Of a stretch of 53,844 nucleotides of DNA, positions 30,014 through 37,165 are shown one piece after another. Where the stretch lies: assembly GCA_017394805.1 (NCBI GenBank), contig JAFPXC010000014.1:1-53844 (forward strand), in the 5' to 3' direction. The notes beneath the pieces are model-generated. The model made no database searches. It saw nothing but the letters and a program-made list of their open reading frames with translations, and was not told the DNA's origin. The stretch is from Clostridia bacterium. Lineage in GTDB: Bacteria > Bacillota > Clostridia > Christensenellales > CAG-1252. Numbering within the stretch: the stretch's first letter is position 1; each line of letters starts with the position of its first letter. A program made the position numbers and the translations under genes.

Positions 30014-30039
30014 CTATGCCAAACTACTATGCCAAACTA
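30014..30039. repeat. Perfect 13-bp tandem repeat CTATGCCAAACTA x2
   Basis: Two adjacent identical copies (30014-30026 and 30027-30039) lie about 20 bases after the possible plus-strand promoter. They could form a protein-binding site or a repeated element of a small RNA. Confidence 0.75.
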
Positions 30040-30119
30040 TTTATGGATACAATATTTGTATGTGAGAAAAACCGCACGAGCGTAGGCTTTCACTTGTGTT
30101 TTTCGGTTTTTTCGCAACG

Positions 30120-30142
30120 AAAAACGGCGGTTTTACCCGCCG
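30120..30142 (-). terminator. Rho-independent terminator of the lysine transporter operon
   Basis: CGGCGG (30125-30130) pairs with CCGCCG (30137-30142) around a 6-nt loop. On the minus strand the stem is followed by TTTTT. It lies just after the ATPase stop codon. Confidence 0.85.
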
Positions 30143-30160
30143 CCTTCGATGTGATTTTCG

Positions 30161-30982
30161 CTATTTTACGCTCGACAAAAACGCTTTCGTGCGTTCCTCT
30201 TTGGGGTGGTTGAATATCTCGTCCGGTGTACCTTCTTCGAGGATCACGCCCGCGTCCATAAACACCACTTTGTTGGCCACTTCTTTGGCAAACCCCATCT
30301 CGTGCGTCACCACGATCATGGTCAATCCCGATTCGGCGAGGGTACGCATGACGGACAGCACTTCGCCCACCATTTCGGGGTCCAGGGCCGAGGTCGGCTC
30401 GTCGAAGAGAATGACGTCGGGTTCCATCGCCAACGCCCGTGCGATGGCGACGCGTTGTTTTTGTCCGCCCGACAGTTGGCGGGGTTTTGCTTTGATGAAA
30501 CTGTCCATACCCACGATGGACAGATACTTCATCGCCCGCGCCTTGGCCTCTTCTTTCGAGAGGTGCAAGACGGTTTTCAAGCCCAGGGTGCAGTTACCCA
30601 GCACCGAATGGTTGTTGAACAGGTTGAAACTTTGGAACACCATTCCCACTTTCTCGCGGTACTTGTCGGGGTTTTTGGTGTGGACTATATCCGTACCGTG
30701 GTACAGCACGCGGCCGGTGGTGGGGGTTTCAAACAGGTTGATACACCGCAAGAGCGTGCTCTTGCCGCTGCCCGAACTGCCGATGATACAGGTCACGTCC
30801 CCTTTCTTCACCGAGAAGTCGATATCGCGCAGAACGACGTGCGTGCCGAAAGTCTTGCCAAGGTGCTCTATACGGATGATCTCGTTCTCGTCCGCGGGCG
30901 TTTCGACGTCGATGGGGGCGGCTTCCGTTTGGACGATTGCTTCTTCCGCGTTTTCCAATGCGGCGTTCATTTCTTCACTCAT
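30161..30982 (-). CDS. Polar amino acid (probably lysine) ABC transporter ATPase
   Basis: Cytoplasmic ATPase of the polar amino acid uptake family, about 273 residues. ATG 30982 is chosen because GGAGG lies 8 bases upstream; a GTG at 30991 overlaps that site and is unlikely to be the start. An unusual acidic N-terminal extension of about 30 residues precedes the domain. Walker [10 protein letters not shown], signature LSGGQKQR, Walker [14 protein letters not shown], switch VTHEMGFA. It is last in an operon controlled by a lysine riboswitch, which sets the probable substrate. Five bases separate it from the permease gene. Confidence 0.92.
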   Translation of the reverse strand: MSEEMNAALENAEEAIVQTEAAPIDVETPADENEIIRIEHLGKTFGTHVVLRDIDFSVKKGDVTCIIGSSGSGKSTLLRCINLFETPTTGRVLYHGTDIVHTKNPDKYREKVGMVFQSFNLFNNHSVLGNCTLGLKTVLHLSKEEAKARAMKYLSIVGMDSFIKAKPRQLSGGQKQRVAIARALAMEPDVILFDEPTSALDPEMVGEVLSVMRTLAESGLTMIVVTHEMGFAKEVANKVVFMDAGVILEEGTPDEIFNHPKEERTKAFLSSVK

Positions 30983-30987
30983 ATCGT

Positions 30988-31797
30988 TCACCTCCTGTTC
31001 CTATGGCGCATTTCGTTTTTCGCGCGTTGTTCGAGGGTGATGCTTTCCTCCATGGCGAACCCTTCGGCGGACATATTGCCCGAGCCTTGCACTTGGTAAT
31101 CCTTTTTGCCGTCCATCTTCTTCTCGATGAAGCGCAAGAGTAGGGTGATGGAGTAGGTCAGCACGAAGTAAATACCCGCGACCAAGAGGTAGGTTTCGAA
31201 GGTCAGATAGTTACTGCGCACGATATCCTTGGCTTGGAAAAACAACTCCATAAAGCCGATGACGTTCAATACGGACGTATCCTTGATATTGATGACGAAC
31301 TCGTTGCTTACCGAAGGTAAGATGTTGCGCAACGCCTGCGGAATGACCACGTAAATCATGGTCTTGGTATGGCTCATACCGATGGCGTGCGCGCCCTCGA
31401 ATTGCCCGTTGTCGATACTGATAATGCCGCCGCGGACGATCTCTGCCATATAAGCGCCCGTGTTGATACTCACGATGACCAGCGCCGAGAACGTCACGTC
31501 CAACGTGCGCCCGTTGTTCAGCAAAGCAAATCCCCAAAAGATGACCATGGCTTGCACCATCATAGGCGTACAGCGGAAGACTTCCACGTAGGCGGACAAG
31601 ATGACGTCGGCTATCTTTTTGAGGACTTTCAGGAAGCGATTGCGGGGGGTGGGGATGGTGCGGAATACGCCTATCATTAGACCGATGAGTAGGCCGATGA
31701 TAGTGCCGATGAGGGCCACCAGCATCGTGTACCCCACGCCCAGCAATATACTGTGGTAGTAGTTTTCGAGAATACTACCGATTCGTTGAAAAAACAT
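30988..31797 (-). CDS. Polar amino acid (probably lysine) ABC transporter permease
   Basis: 269-residue membrane subunit of the His/Glu/Gln/Lys permease family. It shows the family EAA loop, [20 protein letters not shown], and the preceding AEIVRGGI segment. About five helices are visible, plus a charged C-terminal tail of about 45 residues (from [10 protein letters not shown]) longer than usual. It has a weak ribosome site (AAGG) and may be translated partly by coupling. The binding protein lies upstream, the ATPase downstream. Confidence 0.92.
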   Translation of the reverse strand: MFFQRIGSILENYYHSILLGVGYTMLVALIGTIIGLLIGLMIGVFRTIPTPRNRFLKVLKKIADVILSAYVEVFRCTPMMVQAMVIFWGFALLNNGRTLDVTFSALVIVSINTGAYMAEIVRGGIISIDNGQFEGAHAIGMSHTKTMIYVVIPQALRNILPSVSNEFVINIKDTSVLNVIGFMELFFQAKDIVRSNYLTFETYLLVAGIYFVLTYSITLLLRFIEKKMDGKKDYQVQGSGNMSAEGFAMEESITLEQRAKNEMRHRNRR

Positions 31798-31831
31798 ACT
31801 TGTACCTTATTCTGCGTTCTTTTGTTCGCGT

Positions 31832-31851
31832 TCGAATAATATATTATTCGA
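31832..31851. other. Perfect 20-bp palindrome over the binding-protein stop codon
   Basis: TCGAATAATATATTATTCGA is self-complementary and spans the TAA stop (31846-31844) of the binding-protein gene. A hairpin here could protect the upstream mRNA and give more binding protein than permease, a common layout in ABC operons. Confidence 0.7.
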
Positions 31852-32728
31852 CCACGTTCGTACCCGTCGAGTAATTGGTCGCTTGTACCATCATTTGTAG
31901 GCGGGTTTCTTGGTTGATGGCGGCCAAGGCGGCGTTCACTTTGGCGGTCAGGGCGCTGCCTTTCTTCAAACCTACGGCGATGGCCGTATCCTCGGCGGAA
32001 GCCGCGAAGCCCGTGCCGTTGTTGGTCAGGTGGATATAGGTGAAGTCGCTGTTGGAGGCGCAGTTCTCCACGGCACCCGGCTCTTCGGCGACGTAACCAT
32101 CGATGACTCTGGTGTTAAGGGCGTTGATCATGGCGGGGAAGTCTTCCATACCTTGTTGATAGGGATTGACGATGCCTTTGGCGGGGCCTTGCGCGTTCAA
32201 AGCGTCCAAGTGGAAGGTGCCCGATTGCGCGGTAATCTTGGCGCCCGAGAGGTCGGCGAGGGATTGCGCGTCCTTGTATGCGCCGTCTTTGCGGACCACC
32301 ACGACCAATTGGCTGTCGTAGTAGGCGTCCGAGAAGTCGATGCTCTCTTTACGCTCGGCGGTGGGGCTCATACCCGCGATGATCATATCGATGGTACCGG
32401 CCATGACGGCGGGGATAAGGGGATCCCATTCCATCTTGACGACGACCAATTCACGGCCCAGACTTTCGGCGATCTTTTTGGCGATCATCACGTCGTAGCC
32501 GTTGGCGTAGCCCGTCGCGCGCTTATAGTTGGTATTGTAGATAGGCACCGCGCCGTTGGAGTCGTCCGATTGGGTGAAGTTGAAGGGGGCGTACGCGCAT
32601 TCCAAACCCACGTACAGTTTCTCCTTCTCGCCCGACGGCTTGTCGTTACAACCCGTAAAGGCGACGGCTAATGTGGCTATCATAGCCACGACGATGACCA
32701 GACTGATGATTTTGACGGATTTTCTCAT
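31844..32728 (-). CDS. Polar amino acid (probably lysine) ABC transporter binding lipoprotein
   Basis: About 294 residues from ATG 32728, chosen for the AAAGGAG site 8 bases upstream; an in-frame ATG 16 codons earlier lacks one. Lipobox FTGC. The mature part is a family 3 solute-binding protein (ANGYDVMIAKKIAESLGRE, GTIDMIIAGMSPTAERKESI, FSDAYYDS). Conserved Asp and Arg positions for amino acid binding are present in these motifs. First gene of the riboswitch-controlled operon; the lysine assignment comes from the riboswitch. Confidence 0.92.
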   Translation of the reverse strand: MRKSVKIISLVIVVAMIATLAVAFTGCNDKPSGEKEKLYVGLECAYAPFNFTQSDDSNGAVPIYNTNYKRATGYANGYDVMIAKKIAESLGRELVVVKMEWDPLIPAVMAGTIDMIIAGMSPTAERKESIDFSDAYYDSQLVVVVRKDGAYKDAQSLADLSGAKITAQSGTFHLDALNAQGPAKGIVNPYQQGMEDFPAMINALNTRVIDGYVAEEPGAVENCASNSDFTYIHLTNNGTGFAASAEDTAIAVGLKKGSALTAKVNAALAAINQETRLQMMVQATNYSTGTNVVE

Positions 32729-32787
32729 GTTTGTACTCCTTTGAGAAATAGATTTAACCGGTTTTGAGTTTTCCATAGCCCGTTACG

Positions 32788-32823
32788 AAAAAAATCCCGC
32801 AACAAGCGAAAGCCATATTGCGG
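32788..32823 (-). terminator. Riboswitch-controlled terminator
   Basis: CCGCAA (32823-32818) pairs with TTGCGG (32802-32797), followed by GATTTTTTT. The competing antiterminator ATATTG/CAATAT (32833-32828 with 32820-32815) shares bases with the terminator's left arm, so only one can form. Confidence 0.85.
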
Positions 32824-32835
32824 TCAACAATATTT

Positions 32836-32990
32836 GATAGCTCTCCACTTGCGTGACAGTCCGACGCATATTCTACGCCGTCCCAGCAGAACCGCCCGAC
32901 AGACCGAAGGGTTTTGCTTCGGTGACCTTTCCTTTACCGCCGAGTGTTGTCTGTGCCGCTCGGTTTATCATAAAGGTCACGACCTCTATC
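32836..32990 (-). promoter_or_regulatory. Lysine riboswitch (L-box) aptamer
   Basis: On the minus strand the element starts GATAGAGGT and ends GGAGAGCTATC, closing helix P1 with GATAG/CTATC. Conserved internal blocks match the Bacillus lysC L-box: GGAAAGGTCACCGAAG, then AAAACCC, a CTGGGA block and GACTGTCA before the final hairpin. Placed 108 nt upstream of an amino acid importer with an intrinsic terminator between, it predicts transcription stop when lysine is plentiful. Recognised by eye; a covariance search would confirm it. Confidence 0.9.
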
Positions 32991-33003
32991 CAATTATGTA
33001 TTC

Positions 33004-33033
33004 ATTGTAGCAAACCCCTTTCGACCAAGTCAA
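33004..33033 (-). promoter_or_regulatory. Sigma-A promoter of the lysine transporter operon
   Basis: TTGACT (33033-33028), 18-bp spacer, TACAAT (33009-33004). Transcription would begin a few bases before the riboswitch P1 helix. Confidence 0.85.
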
Positions 33034-33120
33034 TCGAAAATAAGGGGCAATTTACATTTTTTTATTTTTGTTGCGTTTTGCCTTGGCGGTGGCGTTTGGG
33101 GCGCGCCCGCCGATACCGCG

Positions 33121-33139
33121 CATACCGCTATGCGGTATG
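33121..33139. other. Inverted repeat CATACCGC-TAT-GCGGTATG
   Basis: Perfect 8-bp arms with a 3-nt loop, about 50 bases beyond the lipid kinase stop. It has no T-run on either side, so a terminator role is uncertain. The rest of 33034-33189 shows no gene. Confidence 0.5.
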
Positions 33140-33189
33140 GCCGGTCTTGTCGCATGTGTTTTTCGCGTTTTTTCTCGGCGTGCGTCTTC

Positions 33190-34092
33190 TCAGCAGCCTT
33201 TCGGCACGACGAAACGGATACCTTTTTCTATGTTTTTGACGGTGATTTCCGTTTGGTAGATCACTTCGCCGTCCAGGCTTACGCCGAAGCCCTCGGGCAC
33301 GGATATTTGCACTTCCTTCGCGCGTATATGGCGCACAAATTTTTTGAAACGCGGGCTGTCGAGGTATTCGCCCGACTGATATTCGCCCATACGGGACAAA
33401 AAGCCGATACGCGAGATGGGGCTGATGCCCGCCACTTCCAATAGACCGTCCTTGTTGTCGCTATAGGGGGCGCACTTGTAGCCGCCGCCCACGTATTTGC
33501 CGTTGCAGATGGTGCAGATGAGGTAGTCCCCGTCGATAAAGGTGTTGCCGTCGCACACGACTTTGGCTTGGTTGCGCATACCGTGCACGAGGGTGTACAG
33601 CACGGCCGACATATACGGATTCTTCTTTGTATGGCGATACTCCGAGATTTTCGCGGCCACGTAACTGTCGAAGCCGAAGTGGCAGGCGTTCAGGGCGTAG
33701 CGGTCGCCCACTTGCATAATATCCACTTCTTCCACGGTGCCGTTCATCAAGTTGTCGAGGTCGAGGAAGGCTTCCTTTGCGCCGTAGTATTTCAGGTAGT
33801 CGTTGCCGCTGCCGCAGGGGTACACCGAGATGGCCGCGTTCTTGTGCCCGACCGCGCCCGACGCCACTTCGTTCAGGGTGCCGTCGCCGCCGCACGCGTA
33901 GAAACGGATCTCCTCGTCGGGGTGCGCGTTGCAGTAGTCGTTCACGTATTTGGTAGCGTCTTGAGGCTCGGTAGTCATATAGTAATCCACGTTATAGACG
34001 CCCTTGCGTTCGAGTATGGCTTTCACGAGAGGTTGTTTGTCGCTGCCCTTGCCCGAGGTGGGGTTGATAACGAAAATGTGATGTATTTGCAT
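33190..34092 (-). CDS. Diacylglycerol kinase-like lipid kinase (YegS/DgkB family)
   Basis: 300 residues from ATG 34092, which has GGAGG 7 bases upstream. N-terminal INPTSGKG nucleotide-binding motif, ACGGDGTLNEV catalytic glycine-rich motif and VYPCGSGNDYLKYYG typical of the DAGK catalytic family; a beta-rich C-terminal domain follows. It phosphorylates diacylglycerol or a related lipid at the inner membrane face, recycling lipids into phospholipid synthesis. It has its own strong promoter with an extremely short leader. Divergent from the calcium ATPase. Confidence 0.9.
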   Translation of the reverse strand: MQIHHIFVINPTSGKGSDKQPLVKAILERKGVYNVDYYMTTEPQDATKYVNDYCNAHPDEEIRFYACGGDGTLNEVASGAVGHKNAAISVYPCGSGNDYLKYYGAKEAFLDLDNLMNGTVEEVDIMQVGDRYALNACHFGFDSYVAAKISEYRHTKKNPYMSAVLYTLVHGMRNQAKVVCDGNTFIDGDYLICTICNGKYVGGGYKCAPYSDNKDGLLEVAGISPISRIGFLSRMGEYQSGEYLDSPRFKKFVRHIRAKEVQISVPEGFGVSLDGEVIYQTEITVKNIEKGIRFVVPKGC

Positions 34093-34110
34093 AATATATC
34101 CTCCGCCAAC

Positions 34111-34139
34111 AGTATAGCAATCTCTCATTTTCGTGTCAA
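34111..34139 (-). promoter_or_regulatory. Sigma-A promoter of the lipid kinase gene
   Basis: TTGACA (34139-34134), 17-bp spacer, TATACT (34116-34111). The predicted start is only about 12 nt before the ATG, so the ribosome site is almost at the 5' end. Confidence 0.9.
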
Positions 34140-34195
34140 CCGATTTGCACCCACACTATTTCTCCCGTACCTCGGCACGGATTTCTCGCGCTTTG

Positions 34196-34224
34196 TTGAC
34201 ATTCGCCCTTGCCCCGTCTATAAT
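34196..34224 (+). promoter_or_regulatory. Consensus sigma-A promoter of the calcium ATPase gene
   Basis: Perfect TTGACA (34196-34201), 17-bp spacer, perfect TATAAT (34219-34224). Confidence 0.93.
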
Positions 34225-34231
34225 AGTAATA

Positions 34232-34258
34232 TGCCGCTTCGGCGGTAGTGATTTTTTT
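34232..34258 (+). promoter_or_regulatory. UUCG hairpin plus T-run in the calcium ATPase leader
   Basis: TGCCGC-TTCG-GCGGTA (34232-34247) is followed after four bases by seven Ts (34252-34258), before the ribosome site GGGAG at 34264. It resembles a weak intrinsic terminator or attenuator just downstream of a consensus promoter. Confidence 0.45.
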
Positions 34259-34273
34259 GCTATGGGAGCAGAT

Positions 34274-36943
34274 ATGAAAGGATGGGGTTTAACGGATACG
34301 GAAGCGGCCGCTTCGCGTGAGCAATACGGCACCAATCGCCTCAGCGAGACCAAAGGCGAGGGCTTCTTGCGCAAGTGGTTCGGCAATTTCCGCGATCCGA
34401 TGATTCGCATTTTGATGGTGGCGTTGGTCGTCAATATAGGCCTTACCGTATACGAGCAGGTTGCCAAAGGCAAGGCAGAGTGGTTCGAGCCGATCGGCAT
34501 CGCGGCGGCCGTTCTCATCGCCACCTTGGTATCCACTTTTTCCGAGTACAAGAACGAAAACGCCTTCCGCAAGTTGCAGGAAGAGGCTTCGCGCATCCTT
34601 TGCCGCGTATGGCGCAACGGCGTCATCGTGGAGTTGAGCGTGGACGACTTGGTCGTGGGCGACTGCGTTATGTTGCAGGCGGGCGACAAGGTTCCCGCCG
34701 ACGGTCGTATGGTAGACGGTCGCATCGCCGTGGACCAATCCGTCCTCAACGGCGAAAGCCGCGAGTGCGACAAGACGGCGGTCACCCCGCCCGAGGACTA
34801 TACGCCCGACCTACTGGACGGATTCAGCGTCTATCGCGGCTCGGTCGTGAGCGAAGGCGCGGGCATTATGGAAGTCACGGTCGTGGGCGACCGCAGCGTG
34901 TACGGCGCCATTGCCCGGGAGTTGCAGGAGAATACCGACCGTCCTTCCCCCCTCAAGGTCAAGTTGGCCAAGTTGGCCAAGGGCATCAGCCGTTTCGGCT
35001 ACGTGGGCGGCGTGCTCATCGCCTTGCTGTTTTTGTTCCTCAAGTTTTTCGTGGCGCAGGGCTTTGACGGCACGCTCATTCGCGAATATTTCTCCCAATG
35101 GGACGTGGTCTTGTCCGACGTCATCGAGTCGGTGATGCTCGCGGTGGTGGTCATCGTCATGGCCGTACCCGAGGGGTTGCCTTTGATGATCGCTTTGGTC
35201 AGCGGTCTCAATATGCGCAAAATGCTCCGCGACAACGTCTTGGTGCGCAAGATTATGAGCATCGAGACGGCGGGTAGTCTCAACATTCTGTTCACCGACA
35301 AGACGGGCACCGTCACCAAAGGGCTTTTGTCCGTCGTTTCCTTTGTGGACGGCGCGGGCAACGCGTACGCGGCGGACGCTCTTCCCGCCTCTTTCCGCGA
35401 CCGACTTGCCGTGTCGTTCAAGACGTGCAGCGAGTCCGTCCTCACGGGTGAGGGCGACGCCCGCAAGGCCGTGGGCGGCAACGCCACCGATCGCGCGTTG
35501 CTCACCTTCGCCAAGGACTTCTCCGTCGATGACGTCACGGTCGCTTGCCGTCTTCCTTTCGACAGCGCCAAGAAGTATTCCGCGGCCACGGCGGACGGCG
35601 TCACCTACGTCCGCGGCGCGGGAGAGCGCGTTTTGGCGATGTGCACGAAATACGTAGACGTAGAGGGCAATTTGCTACCATTGGACGCCGATGCGGTGCT
35701 TTCCATCATGGACGAGATGAGTTGTCGCGCCATGCGTTTGCTGGGCGCGGCCTACGCCTTGGGCGCCATTTCCGAGGAGGGCGAGTTGCCCGACGCCGAG
35801 TACGTTTGGATAGGCATGGCGGCCATTCGCGACGACTTGCGCGAGGATGCGCGTGAGGCCATCGCCACCGTGCAGGGCGCGGGCGTACAAGTGGTCATGA
35901 TCACGGGCGACCGCAAGGAGACGGCCACCGCCATAGCCCGCGAGGCGGGCATTCTTAGGGGCGAGGACGACTTGGTGCTCACCAGCGACGAGTTGGCGGC
36001 CTATACCGACGATGGACTCAAAGAGATATTGCCGCGCTTGCGCGTGGTCGCGCGCGCCTTGCCTTCGGACAAGAGCCGTTTGGTCACCGCCGCCAAGGAA
36101 CTCGATCTCGTGGTGGGCATGACGGGCGACGGCGTCAACGACAGCCCCGCGCTCAAAAAGGCGGACGTGGGCTTTGCGATGGGCGGCGGCACCGAGGTAG
36201 CCAAAGAGGCGGGCGATATCGTCATTCTGGACGACAAGTTTTCCACCCTCGGCAAGGCCATTCTCTACGGTCGCACCATTTTCAACAACATTCGCAAGTT
36301 CATCGTCTACCAACTCACCATCAACGTCGCGGCCGTGGCCATCAATATCCTCGCGCCCATCTTCGGCATCGTCAATCCCCTCACCATCATGCAGATATTG
36401 TGGCTCAATCTGGTCATCGACACCTTGGCGGCCTTGGCCTTCGGCGGCGAGCCGCCGTTGGACAGGTATATGCTCGAGCGCCCCAAGTCCCGCGCCGAGG
36501 CCTTGGTCAGCCGCAATATGTGGTCGGCGGTCTTCACGAGTGCCGCCGTGATGGTCGGCCTGAGCCTCGTCCTATTGTTGACGGGGGGCGTCAAATCCTT
36601 CTTTGGCGCGGATAGGGGGTATACGTCCGACGATATTTTGCGCACGGCGTTCTTCACCTTCTTCATCTTCGCCGCCGTATTCAACGGCTTCAACGTGCGC
36701 GCCGAGGGGCTCAACCTATTCGAGAATATCACCCGCAACCGCGGCTTCCTTCTCTGTATGAGCGGCATCGCGGTCATTCAACTGCTTCTTACCTATTTCG
36801 GCAACAAAGTCTTCGCCTGCTACGGTCTTTCCGTCACCCAACTCTTGGTCGTATTGGCCTTCGCCTTCGTCATCATTCCCGTGGACTTGGTGCGCAAACT
36901 CATCGTCCGCGCCCTCGCCCGCCGCAAAGCGCGGACGGCCTGA
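34274..36943 (+). CDS. Calcium-transporting P-type ATPase (P2B, PMCA-like)
   Basis: 889 residues from ATG 34274, preferred over ATG 34262 because GGGAG lies 5 bases upstream of the former. It pumps Ca2+ out of the cytoplasm at the expense of ATP. Actuator loop LNGESRE (TGES equivalent), M4 motif AVPEGLP, phosphorylation site DKTGT (Asp342), nucleotide-domain RGAGE in place of KGA, hinge TGDGVND (Asp619, Asp623) and M6-like WLNLVIDTLAALAFGGEPP, all matching the plasma-membrane calcium pump type. No C-terminal calmodulin-type extension. Single gene transcribed from a consensus promoter. Confidence 0.93.
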   Translation: MKGWGLTDTEAAASREQYGTNRLSETKGEGFLRKWFGNFRDPMIRILMVALVVNIGLTVYEQVAKGKAEWFEPIGIAAAVLIATLVSTFSEYKNENAFRKLQEEASRILCRVWRNGVIVELSVDDLVVGDCVMLQAGDKVPADGRMVDGRIAVDQSVLNGESRECDKTAVTPPEDYTPDLLDGFSVYRGSVVSEGAGIMEVTVVGDRSVYGAIARELQENTDRPSPLKVKLAKLAKGISRFGYVGGVLIALLFLFLKFFVAQGFDGTLIREYFSQWDVVLSDVIESVMLAVVVIVMAVPEGLPLMIALVSGLNMRKMLRDNVLVRKIMSIETAGSLNILFTDKTGTVTKGLLSVVSFVDGAGNAYAADALPASFRDRLAVSFKTCSESVLTGEGDARKAVGGNATDRALLTFAKDFSVDDVTVACRLPFDSAKKYSAATADGVTYVRGAGERVLAMCTKYVDVEGNLLPLDADAVLSIMDEMSCRAMRLLGAAYALGAISEEGELPDAEYVWIGMAAIRDDLREDAREAIATVQGAGVQVVMITGDRKETATAIAREAGILRGEDDLVLTSDELAAYTDDGLKEILPRLRVVARALPSDKSRLVTAAKELDLVVGMTGDGVNDSPALKKADVGFAMGGGTEVAKEAGDIVILDDKFSTLGKAILYGRTIFNNIRKFIVYQLTINVAAVAINILAPIFGIVNPLTIMQILWLNLVIDTLAALAFGGEPPLDRYMLERPKSRAEALVSRNMWSAVFTSAAVMVGLSLVLLLTGGVKSFFGADRGYTSDDILRTAFFTFFIFAAVFNGFNVRAEGLNLFENITRNRGFLLCMSGIAVIQLLLTYFGNKVFACYGLSVTQLLVVLAFAFVIIPVDLVRKLIVRALARRKARTA

Positions 36944-37109
36944 TACGCCGCGATTCCTCTATTGGCCAAAAGGTCTTGCCATCGAGGGGAACCGTTGACT
37001 GCAATCCGCCGTAAAACGTTCCGTTCCTACGCCCCGACTTTTACGTTATCGTATTCGCGGTGATTCGTCAGCCACGGGAGATTTCCGAATCAAGCGCAAC
37101 ACCTTGCGA
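36944..37109. other. Intergenic stretch with nothing recognised
   Basis: Between the calcium ATPase stop and the protease terminator. No open frame with a ribosome site, promoter or clear terminator was found. Confidence 0.5.
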
Positions 37110-37116
37110 AAAATAA

Positions 37117-37140
37117 CGCCCCGAGATTTTTCTCGGGGCG
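37117..37140 (-). terminator. Rho-independent terminator of the protease array
   Basis: Perfect 10-bp stem CGCCCCGAGA/TCTCGGGGCG (loop 4 nt). Read on the minus strand it is followed by TTATTTTTCG, 26 bases after the protease stop. Confidence 0.9.
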
Positions 37141-37165
37141 CACTTGTTGTGGCGGAAAAGTTATC

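Noticed and set aside
30096..31040. Plus-strand open frame opposite the lysine transporter ATPase
   Set aside because: Antisense to a gene with intact Walker and signature motifs; composition is typical of a shadow frame.
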